Assembly (NCBI RefSeq): GCF_018326305.1
Contig: NZ_AP023415.1
Coordinates: 1,302,001-1,366,000 of the forward strand
Direction: 5' to 3'
From: Vescimonas fastidiosa
Lineage (GTDB): Bacteria > Bacillota > Clostridia > Oscillospirales > Oscillospiraceae
DNA: 64,000 nt
Position 1 is the first letter of the stretch; every line of letters begins with the position of its first letter. The notes beneath the pieces are model-generated. The model was given only the letters and a program-made list of their open reading frames with translations, made no database searches and was not told the origin of the DNA. Below, in pieces: positions 17,428 to 25,981 of this stretch. Position numbers and translations under genes: made by a program.

Positions 17428-18238
17428 GGCGTCGCCTCCTTGCAAAGAGGCAGACCCCGCCGATTGAAGCCAACACACCAAGGCCGATGCCCAAGCCCGT
17501 GAGATAGTGCTGCGTCCACGAAGACGCAGCCTTCGGAGTTTTTCCATTTTCTACCACCAGCTCCGGCACATACGGCACCCGATGTCCCCGCACCAGCAGC
17601 CGGTGGGTGTTCACCGCAAAGGGCATACAAGTGATTAAAGTTACATAGTCCTTGTCCTCCTCGATTTGCAGCAGCGATGTGTCCGAAGGCAGTACCGTGG
17701 CGATCTGGTCCACCTCGTAGGCCAGCACCTCACCCAGCACATGGATATAGAAAACATCGCCTTTCACCAACTGGTCAATGTCTGTAAACAGCTTCGCACT
17801 GGCCATCCCACTGTGAGCCGACAGCACCGCATGGGTGCCTGCCCCGCCTACAGGCAGAGAAGTCCCCACCACATGCCCCACGGCCCGCTCCAGCGTCTCC
17901 ACTCCCGTGCCGTGCCGCACCGGGAGATACACGCCGATCTTCGGGATGTCGATAGTACACATGGCCCCGCCCACGGTGAGTTGCTCTGCATAGTCCACGG
18001 GAGGGACAGAAGCCCCTCCCGTACTGACCGCCGCCTCGCCCCGCAGCAAGGCATTATACGCCTCCGCCGCCCGACGCTGCTCGGCCAGCTCCACATTGTC
18101 AGTGTCCGCAATAGCGGCGGTGTACACCGCCTCCACATCCGAGTGATACTTTTCACTTACCAGTTCACCCATAAGCGGGTAGAGCAGCAATCCCAGCGCC
18201 AGAAGCACACAGGCCACCGCCAGCAGTCGCCACTTCAC
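17420..18238 (-). CDS. Class C sortase with C-terminal membrane anchor
   Basis: A 272-residue sortase starting at ATG 18238, overlapping the pilin stop by 4 bp. It has an N-terminal helix (about 5-25), the catalytic His in LSAHSGMASA, Cys in TLITCMPF, and Arg in HRLLVRGHRV. A C-terminal membrane helix follows (GLGIGLGVLASIGGVCL) and then RRRRRG. Two membrane ends are usual for class C pilin polymerases. It lies directly after the pilin gene and just before the second sortase, forming a pilus-assembly operon. Confidence 0.92.
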   Translation of the reverse strand: MKWRLLAVACVLLALGLLLYPLMGELVSEKYHSDVEAVYTAAIADTDNVELAEQRRAAEAYNALLRGEAAVSTGGASVPPVDYAEQLTVGGAMCTIDIPKIGVYLPVRHGTGVETLERAVGHVVGTSLPVGGAGTHAVLSAHSGMASAKLFTDIDQLVKGDVFYIHVLGEVLAYEVDQIATVLPSDTSLLQIEEDKDYVTLITCMPFAVNTHRLLVRGHRVPYVPELVVENGKTPKAASSWTQHYLTGLGIGLGVLASIGGVCLFARRRRRG

Positions 18239-20061
18239 TGGTCGTTCCTATTGTGCTTCCGCCCCCGGACCACAATAAACGCCGCCACGCCCAGCAGCAT
18301 ACAGCCGCCCACGGTGAACATCCAAGTGCCGTAGCCGCCTGTCTTAGGCAGGTCAAAGCCGGGGTTGTTGATGACCGTCAGCGGCACGATGGCATTGCCG
18401 TCCTCCATGTCCACCGCGTCGCCGTTGACGCTGCCGCTGGCCGTCAGGAGCTTCACGCCGCAGGTCTCGCAGGCGCTCTCGCCCTCCGCAGCGGTAATGA
18501 TAATTTCAATGCCATCCTTCAGCAGCACATACCCCTTGTCTGTGTCTGTCTCCGTCAGCGTGTAAGTGTCATCCTCCAGACCCATGACCCGGATATGCCC
18601 CTCCCCGTTGGGCACGAACACCGTGGCCTTGCTCTCCTTCACCTCATGGCCGGTAACATAGTACACGCCGTCCACCAGCATTGCCGTCACAAAATAGCCG
18701 TCCGTGTCGTTGTGCAGCAGGAAATGAACATTGGCCAGGTCGCCCTTGCCGTCCGAAAACTGTTTCAGCACATCCACGCCGTAGGTGTAAACATGGCAGC
18801 AGTCCTGGAGCGTATCAAAGTAACCGGTATTGGTGCGCTTCCAGGTCAGCACCACCTCGTTGGGGTTGTCGGTATCACCCAGCTGTGCGTCAGCGGTAAG
18901 GGTAGCGGCATAGGTGATCCGCATAGTACAGTCGCTGTAACCACGCTTCACGCTATCGGTGTAGACACTTGCGGATTCATTGATGTCCGCCAGCCCGGTC
19001 TCTGTCATACCAATGGTCATGGTGTTCTGTGCGTCATCATAGCTGACGGCGAACTTGCCGGAATCCTCGTCCCATGCCGTAATCTGATCTGTGCATCCGG
19101 CATCCCGGAAGAACTCAATGACCACATCGCTTCTGTTGTAGCGGATGCCCTCGCTCAGCGTGTCCGCAAAGGTATAAGTAGTCAAACTGGTAGCCTTGGA
19201 GGTAATAGTGGGCAGTGTGCTGATGATCTGATACTCCACCACATCGCCCACGGAAGCGGTGGCGGTATGTGCATAGCCATCCGCAATGTCGGTCAGACTG
19301 CCGGTATTCTTGCCGGTGCTGTTTTTATCCTCCCGAACGGTCTTTTCCAGTGTGGGTTTGCCGGTCTGATTCTTCGGGTACACAGTCACATCGTAGTTCC
19401 AGTTTTTGCCGTCCATGGTGGTCATGGGCAGGGAAACAAAAAACGGGTTGCAGGTGCTGGTGACATTCTCCGGCACACGGGTCTCCACCGCCAGATACAG
19501 CCCCTGCTCCAGACCGCTGACCTTGCTATGTCCGTTTGCATCCGTCTCGGGCATGGCCCCGCCGTTCCGGACGGCAATCTCCAGCGCATTTTTGACGGTG
19601 GTAGCATTGTCGGCCAAAGCGTCCGCCAGGGCTTTGTTCAGCTTGTCGGAGGTAAAGTAGGACACGCCGTTCCCTCTCTTGTAAGCGTCCGCCTTAGTCA
19701 GTCCAATGGCCTGGAGCACTGCGTCGTCCGCAAAGCCATACAGCACACCCACCTTGTACTGACCGCTCTCCCGCTGACTGTAAGTGGAGATGGACGCTAC
19801 CCGCAGATAGCTAAACTCCACGCCCTGAATGGCGTACTTTTCCAGCTTGTCACTAACAGCATCGTCCTGCACACCGGTGCTGACATAGGACGCCGCATCC
19901 CACGCTCCGTCTGCGCTGGCTGCCGTGATGTCGTACTTGTAAAGGGAAAGGGATGCCTTTCGCCCAGAGTCAATGGTCGGCGCCGCGAACGCCGTGGTGA
20001 TAAGCCCCAAGGCCATGACCACAGCCAGGAGCAGCGCCCAAAGTCGTTTCGTTTTCTTCAT
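18235..20061 (-). CDS. LPXTG pilin backbone (isopeptide-forming)
   Basis: A 608-residue secreted protein. A signal peptide ends near AFAAPTID. SpaA/Cna-B-like beta domains follow, with repeated VEYQIISTLP, LEKTVRED and YTLTETDTDKGYVLL segments of the kind that carry Lys-Asn/Asp isopeptide bonds and E-box Glu. The end has LPKTGGYG, a membrane helix and a basic tail. LEKTV near residue 240 may hold the pilin-motif lysine used for polymerisation. It is followed at once by two sortase genes and preceded by the adhesin, so it is most likely the pilus shaft. The bond-forming residues have not been tested. Confidence 0.88.
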   Translation of the reverse strand: MKKTKRLWALLLAVVMALGLITTAFAAPTIDSGRKASLSLYKYDITAASADGAWDAASYVSTGVQDDAVSDKLEKYAIQGVEFSYLRVASISTYSQRESGQYKVGVLYGFADDAVLQAIGLTKADAYKRGNGVSYFTSDKLNKALADALADNATTVKNALEIAVRNGGAMPETDANGHSKVSGLEQGLYLAVETRVPENVTSTCNPFFVSLPMTTMDGKNWNYDVTVYPKNQTGKPTLEKTVREDKNSTGKNTGSLTDIADGYAHTATASVGDVVEYQIISTLPTITSKATSLTTYTFADTLSEGIRYNRSDVVIEFFRDAGCTDQITAWDEDSGKFAVSYDDAQNTMTIGMTETGLADINESASVYTDSVKRGYSDCTMRITYAATLTADAQLGDTDNPNEVVLTWKRTNTGYFDTLQDCCHVYTYGVDVLKQFSDGKGDLANVHFLLHNDTDGYFVTAMLVDGVYYVTGHEVKESKATVFVPNGEGHIRVMGLEDDTYTLTETDTDKGYVLLKDGIEIIITAAEGESACETCGVKLLTASGSVNGDAVDMEDGNAIVPLTVINNPGFDLPKTGGYGTWMFTVGGCMLLGVAAFIVVRGRKHNRNDQ

Positions 20062-20064
20062 GGT

Positions 20065-21504
20065 TCAGTTCTCCTTTTTCATCGTGGTTTTTTTGCAAAA
20101 ATAAACACCCGTGCCGGCACCCATGCCGAGCATGAGTGCCGCAAACAGAATATAAATTGTGAATCCCGCCCCGCCCGTAAAGGGCAGCGCAAAGCCCGCA
20201 TTGTTGCAGGCGGTAATGGTAATGTCCCGGTCGTTTGCGTCCAGCGTCCCCACGAACAGCGGCTCCGCCAGCAGCGTCATTCCCTCCGCCGCCTGCACCT
20301 CCGTCACCCGGTAGTAGGTGCCGCCGTCTGCTGTCAAATCTTCCCAGCAAACCGAGCCGCCCGCACCCGTTTCCGCTGTGCTCACATCCTGCCAGTTCAC
20401 CTGGTCCGCAGAGGATTCCAGCAGAAACCGAATCCCCTGCAAAGGCGCACCCTCGGCGTCCACTTTCTTTACCGTGATCCTGCCGGGGATGGCAGCGGTC
20501 TTGATTTTGAGATAAGCCGTCACCGGGTCCCGAACGCTGGCGGAATAGGTGACCACATCCTGAATACCGGTAGCCGATCCCCACACGCCGTCGCCCCAGA
20601 CTACCACGCCCGCATGGGTAGTGCCATTTTTGCTGCCCACCACGGTGACAGCCTCCGGGACAGGCTTCTCCGTGGAAACCGTCAGCACATTCCCGCTCTT
20701 GCTGAAAGCCAAGTCCGCGTCCTCACAGCTGAAGCTGTACCTTTCCAGCATCCCATTTGCATCCGTGACGCTGCCCACAAACTCGCTTCCGTCCCAACTC
20801 AGCTCCAGCGTCCCCGCATTGGAAGGCAAAGACCCGCAGAAGCTGGGCCGCTTACTGTGGGTCTGCACCGAAGTCACAATGGAGTTGTAGTAACTGAGAA
20901 TTTTGCTCCGCAGGGGATGGGTGGTATCCACCCGTTCCAAGGCTTCGTTATAACCCATAGACTTCACATCCATGTGGCGGAAGCTGCTGTCCCGTTCGCC
21001 TACCACCACCTCCCAAATGAGAATCTGCGTGGCATAGGCCCAGGCCATTTTCTCCGCCGTAGCTTCCACATCCGCCCACCAGCCCCCACCGATAGAGCCG
21101 TGATAGCCGTAGCTCATAACCCGCCCAATCAGCCTCTGCACCTCACGGGGTGTAAGGGGATGCCCGGCAGGCAGGGTCATGCGGTCCCACCAGGTGTCAT
21201 CGTGGTCCGTAAGAGAATCATAGTTTTTTTGCGGCACACCCGGCTCAATGCAGTAGGCCACCTCACCCTGCCAGGAATCCAGGCACCGAAACTGCGTGTA
21301 GTTGTTGGCTGCCACATGATACCCAAACCGCAGGTTTAACGCCCCATGCCCCCACTTGCCGCTGGTTCTCAAGGTGTCATCTGACAGCGGAAAATTCCAA
21401 ATATACACCTGCTTAGATGCCGCAAAAGCTGTGGTAGGCAGCAGGCATAAACACAGCACCAGCGCCAGCAGAAACGCCGCTACGCACTTGATAATTCGTT
21501 TCAA
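20065..21504 (-). CDS. Pilus-tip-type adhesin with thioester domain
   Basis: A 479-residue secreted protein. I chose TTG 21504 because GGGAGG lies 6 bp upstream and the protein then begins with a normal signal peptide (ending near TTAFAASK). The N-terminal half is a thioester domain with Cys in AYCIEPG and Gln in ATQILIWEV, the pair that forms the internal thioester used for covalent attachment to surfaces. A Cna-B-like domain follows, with VKKVDAEGAPLQGIRFLL. Then come LPFTGG, a membrane helix and a KK-rich tail. It ends 3 bp before the pilin start, so the two are one operon. Confidence 0.88.
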   Translation of the reverse strand: MKRIIKCVAAFLLALVLCLCLLPTTAFAASKQVYIWNFPLSDDTLRTSGKWGHGALNLRFGYHVAANNYTQFRCLDSWQGEVAYCIEPGVPQKNYDSLTDHDDTWWDRMTLPAGHPLTPREVQRLIGRVMSYGYHGSIGGGWWADVEATAEKMAWAYATQILIWEVVVGERDSSFRHMDVKSMGYNEALERVDTTHPLRSKILSYYNSIVTSVQTHSKRPSFCGSLPSNAGTLELSWDGSEFVGSVTDANGMLERYSFSCEDADLAFSKSGNVLTVSTEKPVPEAVTVVGSKNGTTHAGVVVWGDGVWGSATGIQDVVTYSASVRDPVTAYLKIKTAAIPGRITVKKVDAEGAPLQGIRFLLESSADQVNWQDVSTAETGAGGSVCWEDLTADGGTYYRVTEVQAAEGMTLLAEPLFVGTLDANDRDITITACNNAGFALPFTGGAGFTIYILFAALMLGMGAGTGVYFCKKTTMKKEN

Positions 21505-21539
21505 AACAAACCTCCCATTCTCAAATTTGAATATAAGAA

Positions 21540-21749
21540 AAAGGCTCTCCACGAGAGCCTTTCAGCGGGTCGAAAAAATCTTTTCGACCCGCTGCCTAAG
21601 TTTTTGAAACTTTTTCAAAGTTTCAAAAACTACTGATTTCAATGGTGAGGGACACCCTTCTTGGGTTTCCCTCACACTCCCTTCCTTACCGTTATCACAA
21701 ATTCCACCACTTTATCTACAGGCCGAAAGGCTCTCCATGAGAGCCTTTC
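21540..21749 (-). terminator. Cluster of hairpins between lipoprotein and adhesin genes
   Basis: AAGGCTCTC/GAGAGCCTT occurs twice (about 21540-21562 and 21726-21749). Between them are AGCGGGTCGAAAA with its complement (21564-21593) and AGTTTTTGAAAC with its complement (about 21599-21631). They probably end or weaken transcription from the lipoprotein gene before the pilus operon. No gene is seen in 21632-21725. Confidence 0.65.
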
Positions 21750-21765
21750 TCCTATAATTTTTGCG

Positions 21766-22455
21766 TTACCCGCGACCGATGAACAGTTCGTACTGCCCAT
21801 CTCCCACCTGTTCCGCCCATATCCACACAGCCGTGCAGCCTTCCTCGTTCTTATAATATGTCAGATCATCCCGGATATAGGCGGCCAGAACATCCTCCGT
21901 CTTACTGCTGCATCGGATGGGCGTGTCCCAGCTATCCGCCGCATTTTCATCCAGCCGCAGACCAATGCCCACGGCGTAGTCCTTGGCATAGCCCAGCCAG
22001 TAGTCCATGTCAAAAACTTTCTCCTCCGGCTGCGGCGCAGGTGTTTCCACCGCATCCGTCCCACTCCCCGCAGGTACGGATGGACTATTCCCCGCAGGCT
22101 TGGAAGAACTACTCCCTGCCGAATCGGATGATTCACCCCCAGCAGGCCCCGCCTTAGACGGCGCACTCGCTCCATTTTCCCGCGCAGGAGTTTTCCCCAC
22201 CGCAGGCTTTTCATCTCCAGCAGAGGAGCCCGTGTCCGCTTTCGCCGCTCCGCCCTGCTGGGTCGGTGTGTCTTTCTCCGCGCCGGAATCTGTCTCCGCC
22301 TCCGAAGCCGTTCCGGGGGCCGCTTCCTCTTTCACATCCGTTGCAGCTTGCGTCTTGCTCTGCGCCCCGCCATCCACCGTTTCCTTTTGTCCGCCACAGC
22401 CCACAAGCAGCGCCGCCAGGCAGACAAGCAGCAAAAATACAGTTACTTTCTTCAT
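21766..22455 (-). CDS. Lipoprotein of unknown function
   Basis: A 229-residue protein starting at ATG 22455 (AAGGGGG upstream). A signal with lipobox LVGC places the lipidated Cys at about residue 20. A long Ala/Gly/Ser/Pro/Glu-rich linker runs to about residue 150. A small C-terminal domain with MDYWLGYAKDYAVGIGL and CTAVWIWAEQVGDGQYELF closes it. I do not recognise the C-terminal domain. The linker length suggests the domain is held away from the membrane across the cell wall. It lies between the mobilisation genes and the pilus genes and has the element palindrome about 100 bp upstream. Confidence 0.75.
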   Translation of the reverse strand: MKKVTVFLLLVCLAALLVGCGGQKETVDGGAQSKTQAATDVKEEAAPGTASEAETDSGAEKDTPTQQGGAAKADTGSSAGDEKPAVGKTPARENGASAPSKAGPAGGESSDSAGSSSSKPAGNSPSVPAGSGTDAVETPAPQPEEKVFDMDYWLGYAKDYAVGIGLRLDENAADSWDTPIRCSSKTEDVLAAYIRDDLTYYKNEEGCTAVWIWAEQVGDGQYELFIGRG

Positions 22456-22543
22456 AAGATCGCCCCCTTGTTTTTGTTCACCTCCATTGTACCGCACCGC
22501 ATTTTTTATGTCAAAAAATCGAAGAAAAAAACTTTTCAGCAAA

Positions 22544-22570
22544 AATTGCGTCTCAATTTGAGACGCAATT
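22544..22570. repeat. Dispersed palindrome copy 4 (extended)
   Basis: A 27-bp perfect inverted repeat whose core is GTCTCAATTTGAGAC (22550-22564), extended on each side by AATTGC and GCAATT. On the minus strand it is followed by ATTTTTGC and lies about 90 bp upstream of the lipoprotein start. Confidence 0.85.
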
Positions 22571-22799
22571 CCCGTTCTGTACGCCGCCCCCGCTGCGCTC
22601 TAATCCATATTGGCTCTATCCGCGCTCTGCGCGGATAGGAATGGTTTCCCCCTTCCCTGCCACAAAAGCCGCTGGGCGGCTCCGGTCAAGGCCCGTCCAG
22701 TGCGCACACTGGGCGGCTCGTAGGCGGCTGACGCAAGGCAGCCGCCCAGCCTTGACGGGTGCAGCGCGGCGGCTTACACTCCCGCAGACAGGGGAAACC
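22571..22799. other. GC-rich intergenic region with hairpin
   Basis: No gene is visible. A perfect hairpin with CTATCCGCGC arms lies at 22616-22638. The GGGCGGCT and AGCCGCCC segments in 22670-22745 can also pair. It separates the ArdC-like gene from the lipoprotein gene. Its role is unknown. Confidence 0.5.
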
Positions 22800-23663
22800 T
22801 TACCGTCCGCTGTGCTGCATCGGGACCCGGCTCCGCTGGGGCGTGATGCTTTTCTCCACAGACGCGCCGATCTGCTTGCTCATTTTTTGTATCTGGTCCA
22901 ATGCCTGCCGCCGCTCCTGGGTGTCCCAGCCCTCATACAGGGCGGGCATCTCCGCCAGGTCCGGCAATTCACGCTTCACCCCAAACCGGCGGCACAGCAG
23001 GTACGACACGCTCTGCGCGTCCAAGTCGCACTCGGCATATTCATACTGCGTGTTGTACCCCTTCCCGTGAAGCCGCGAATGAGCCACCGCTGTGGCGATG
23101 GCAGCGAACATCCCACCGTCCGGGTAGTCCGGGTTGATGGCTACCTCCATCCGCTGAGGATCATAGACGGCGGGAGTGTGCAGTTCCTTGTCAATGACCA
23201 CCTGACAGGCAGCATAGTTCAGCAGCGTCGCCATGGCCGACTCCATCTCCCTGGTGTCATTTTCCAGCTTCACCTCCTTCATAGGCCGCCCCTGGGTCTG
23301 TCGCACATCGTAGGCATCCGCCAGCGTGTAGCCCTTGCCGAAGGTAGACCGGGCGAAGATATGTATGCCATTCCCATTCTCGCTGACCGGCACGAACCGC
23401 CCCAGCATTTTCCATTTCTCCTTGGTGCCGAACACCGTCACATCCCCATCCTGCACCATAGCCAGGGCGATGTTCCCCGCGCTGTACGCCGGGTTGTCCC
23501 CCTGCAAGTCCAGGTAGTGGCTGTACGCCTCCGGACTGCTGGTAATCTCCATGACCGCCGCGTCCTGCAAGGCCATGAGATTTTCCCGGTCCGCCTGCTG
23601 CCGCGCCTTCCACTGGCTGTCGTTCTCCGTTTTCCTTGAAACGATCTCCTCCAAATTTGCCAT
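22800..23663 (-). CDS. ArdC-like protein (ssDNA-binding N-domain, degenerate zincin)
   Basis: A 287-residue cytoplasmic protein starting at ATG 23663 (AGGAGG 9 bp upstream). The first half resembles the ArdC N-terminal domain, with AYSAGNIALAMVQDGDVTVF, WKMLGRFVP and ADAYDVRQTQGRP. The second half resembles the metallopeptidase-like part, but the usual HExxH is replaced by AHSRLHG, so peptidase activity is doubtful. ArdC proteins bind single-stranded DNA and can shield incoming DNA from restriction. It follows PcfB in the mobilisation operon. The ArdC link rests on motif resemblance only. Confidence 0.65.
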   Translation of the reverse strand: MANLEEIVSRKTENDSQWKARQQADRENLMALQDAAVMEITSSPEAYSHYLDLQGDNPAYSAGNIALAMVQDGDVTVFGTKEKWKMLGRFVPVSENGNGIHIFARSTFGKGYTLADAYDVRQTQGRPMKEVKLENDTREMESAMATLLNYAACQVVIDKELHTPAVYDPQRMEVAINPDYPDGGMFAAIATAVAHSRLHGKGYNTQYEYAECDLDAQSVSYLLCRRFGVKRELPDLAEMPALYEGWDTQERRQALDQIQKMSKQIGASVEKSITPQRSRVPMQHSGR

Positions 23664-23676
23664 TTCGCATAACCTC

Positions 23677-24255
23677 CTATTCCCGAATCTTTGACGGCAT
23701 CCGTCCACCCGGCAAATGCGGCTCCGTCTCTCCCGCCGCACGCCGTAGCGCCGCCAGTCGCCCCTTTACCGAGGACTTCCCCTCAGTAGTCATCTCCTCT
23801 TGCGTCAAGCCATTCCCGCGCTGTGGTGAGGAGCTGCCTTGTGCTGCGCGGGCATCTGCTTTTTTTGCTTTGCTGTCCTCCCGCTGGGGTGCGGCATAGC
23901 CGTGGCGCTCCAAAAACAGATTCACCTGTGCCGCAAAGTCCACATTGGTGATCAGATCCACCAGCCCATCCCGAGCGTTCTTGTCCTTGACCACCGCGTA
24001 GAGAACGCCCTTTTTGGCGTAGGCGTGGAACGCCGCCAGGTCGCTCTCCCGTAGCTGAAACACCCGCAGCTCCTTGCCCTCCCGCAGCAGGCGGCCCATG
24101 TTGGTCCTGCCGGACACCCGCTTGTTGTCTTTCGCCAGGGCGTAGATAAATGCCGCTAAATTTTTACTGCCTGCTGCCAGCAGCTTGATGCTTGCCTCTG
24201 TAATTTGCAAGCCCTCCCGCACCATCAGGTCAACGGCTTCGCTGCCTGCATCCAT
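23677..24255 (-). CDS. pcfB: PcfB-family accessory transfer protein (DUF3801)
   Basis: A 192-residue soluble protein starting at ATG 24255 (AGGAGG upstream), overlapping the relaxase end by 26 bp. The first 130 residues match PcfB, with LMVREGLQITEASIKLLAAG, KNLAAFIYALAKD and GVLYAVVKDK. The remainder is a charged, probably disordered tail. In enterococcal pCF10 transfer PcfB works with the coupling protein and relaxase. The same role is expected here from family and position. Confidence 0.88.
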   Translation of the reverse strand: MDAGSEAVDLMVREGLQITEASIKLLAAGSKNLAAFIYALAKDNKRVSGRTNMGRLLREGKELRVFQLRESDLAAFHAYAKKGVLYAVVKDKNARDGLVDLITNVDFAAQVNLFLERHGYAAPQREDSKAKKADARAAQGSSSPQRGNGLTQEEMTTEGKSSVKGRLAALRRAAGETEPHLPGGRMPSKIRE

Positions 24256-25528
24256 GTTCCGGTCCTCCTTGGTCTAAAATTTCCTGTTCCCGCTGTTGTT
24301 TGAATTGCTGCTCGATCCGCCGGGCATCCGCTTCAATGGCGCAGCACTGCCTCCACTCCTTCCGCAGCCGATGCAGCCGCTCCGTGTGCGCCGCGATCTC
24401 CGCGTCCAGCCCCTCCACGCCCCTACGCCGTGCCAAATAAAGCTGTCGCCGCTGCTCTGTGTGCGCATCCATCTCCCCTTGCAGCGCATCCCGCAACATG
24501 GTAAGCTGCTGCCTCGTCTCAATGCGGTTTTCCCGCAGATACCGAAACTGCACCTGGTATCGCTCCAGCTTCAGCATCTCCCGCCGTAGAGCCGGAGAAA
24601 TGTTCCGCGCCCGCCGCGGCCCCCGCAGCAGGTACATATAATATAGGCACAGCCGCTGGAAATAGGGCAGCGGCTTCCTCTGCATTGGCATCCGCCGCAC
24701 GCGATACATCTTGCGCTTAGCGGACTGCAAGGGTCTCTGCCATGCGCCTTTGATACGCGCCCGAATGTCCGCCTCTCCGTAGCCGTCCCCCAGGCTGTCC
24801 AGCCGGATAAACCGCCGCCCGCCCGACGGGCGTACAGCGGTGTGCTTCACATTGTCCCCGCTTTTCACCTGGTAGCCCATACGCCGCAGCTCCCGCAGGA
24901 ACTCTCCATAGCTAAGCGCCCTGCGGATAGCCTCGTCCATGTCCCGGCGCACCACATCCCGCAGCGTAGTCTGACCCCGCTGCTGCGCCCGGTACTGCCC
25001 TTGGGGTGCGGCGTCCTCGCCCGGCTCAATGACGGAGAGCCCCTTCTCCCGGCATAGGGCATCCGACATACCCCGGATGCCCTCATAGTAATCCCGAAAG
25101 CTATCCCGGTACATCTTCCCATCCACAAAGGACACCGCGTTAAACACCACATGGTTGTGCAGATGCGTCCGATCCAAATGGGTGGCAACCACCACCTCAT
25201 ACTGTCCGCCCAAGGCCCTCTGGGCCAGCTCCGCACCTATGGCATGGGCCTGCTCCGGCGTCACCTCCCCGGGTCGGAAGGACTGGATCACATGATACCC
25301 CTTGCGCACACGATTCTGCTTGCCCCAGCGCCGTGCCGTCTGGGCCATGTCCTCATAGGCCGTGTCCCGTCCGCAGTTGATGGCCGTCTCAAAGCACACC
25401 CGCTCCGTCTTGTCCCGGTCCAGTGCGTAGTCCACCGCCGTCTCCAAATAGGTCTTTTCCTCGTTGGCCGCATAGCGCAGGCACTTATCCAGCCGCCCGC
25501 GGATCACAATGATCTTCGTATACGCCAT
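24230..25528 (-). CDS. Relaxase (MobA/MOBP-type)
   Basis: A 432-residue relaxase that nicks DNA at oriT and leads the strand into the recipient. It starts at ATG 25528, overlapping the MobC stop by one base. The likely catalytic Tyr is in LRYAANEEKT near residue 19. The metal-binding histidine motif is HLDRTHLHNH near residue 130. The C-terminal third is Arg/Gln-rich and helical (many coiled-coil heptads), with no further enzyme domain. MobC precedes it and PcfB follows. Confidence 0.93.
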   Translation of the reverse strand: MAYTKIIVIRGRLDKCLRYAANEEKTYLETAVDYALDRDKTERVCFETAINCGRDTAYEDMAQTARRWGKQNRVRKGYHVIQSFRPGEVTPEQAHAIGAELAQRALGGQYEVVVATHLDRTHLHNHVVFNAVSFVDGKMYRDSFRDYYEGIRGMSDALCREKGLSVIEPGEDAAPQGQYRAQQRGQTTLRDVVRRDMDEAIRRALSYGEFLRELRRMGYQVKSGDNVKHTAVRPSGGRRFIRLDSLGDGYGEADIRARIKGAWQRPLQSAKRKMYRVRRMPMQRKPLPYFQRLCLYYMYLLRGPRRARNISPALRREMLKLERYQVQFRYLRENRIETRQQLTMLRDALQGEMDAHTEQRRQLYLARRRGVEGLDAEIAAHTERLHRLRKEWRQCCAIEADARRIEQQFKQQREQEILDQGGPEHGCRQRSR

Positions 25529-25845
25529 TAAAAGCTGTCCTTCACCAGCCGCCACGCCCTTTGCACAAGGGCCACGGCCCGGTCCACCTGGCTGTCCGCC
25601 GCATACTTTTGTGCGTTGACGGTGTGGGCGATCTGATTGATGTTGTTGCCGATGGCCGACAGCTCCCGCAGCAGGGCGGCGTAGGTGTCGGGTGGCCGTG
25701 GCCGCAGCTCTACACCCAGGATGAGGCTGCGCAGAAATGGATCCATGCCCAGCCCCGCAGCCACCGCCTGCCTGCGCAGATGATCCAGCTCCGCGTCGTT
25801 CAGCCACACGCTCACATGCCGGTTTCGTTTTCTCGTGTCTCTCAC
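25528..25845 (-). CDS. mobC: MobC-family relaxosome protein
   Basis: A 105-residue protein starting at GTG 25845 (TAGGAGG upstream). An N-terminal ribbon-helix-helix region (RHVSVWLNDAELDHLRRQA) is followed by the MobC signature GNNINQIAHTVN. MobC binds oriT and aids strand opening by the relaxase. The palindrome copy 5 and a group of hairpins lie just upstream, the expected place for oriT. Confidence 0.92.
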   Translation of the reverse strand: MRDTRKRNRHVSVWLNDAELDHLRRQAVAAGLGMDPFLRSLILGVELRPRPPDTYAALLRELSAIGNNINQIAHTVNAQKYAADSQVDRAVALVQRAWRLVKDSF

Positions 25846-25861
25846 CTCCTACAAAAAATGC

Positions 25862-25876
25862 GTCTCAATTTGAGAC
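25862..25876. repeat. Dispersed palindrome copy 5
   Basis: GTCTCAATTTGAGAC within a 21-bp inverted repeat. On the minus strand it is followed at once by ATTTTTTG and then the MobC ribosome site, so it resembles a leader terminator. Confidence 0.85.
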
Positions 25877-25894
25877 GCAATACGCGCTTTCGGG

Positions 25895-25981
25895 GTCTTA
25901 GGGGCCGCGCCCCTAACAAGCGGCATTTGTGCTACCAAATGCCATGCTTGCGTGGACAGTGCCGACCGGCGCTGTCCATCC
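25895..25981. other. Candidate origin of transfer (oriT)
   Basis: Three inverted repeats lie in 85 bp directly upstream of mobC-relaxase: TTAGGGG/CCCCTAA (25898-25916), GGCATTTG/CAAATGCC (25922-25943) and TGGACAG/CTGTCCA (25953-25978). Clustered hairpins next to MobC and relaxase genes are typical of oriT. The nick site cannot be placed from sequence alone. Confidence 0.55.

Noticed and set aside
18253..21339. 1028-codon open frame on the plus strand
   Set aside because: It lies opposite the pilin and adhesin genes, which have signal peptides, sorting motifs and tight spacing. The plus-strand product has no recognisable features.
22571..22799. Second oriT or a tRNA-like element
   Set aside because: Hairpins are present, but no relaxase-adjacent layout or cloverleaf can be drawn. 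Left as an undefined GC-rich gap.
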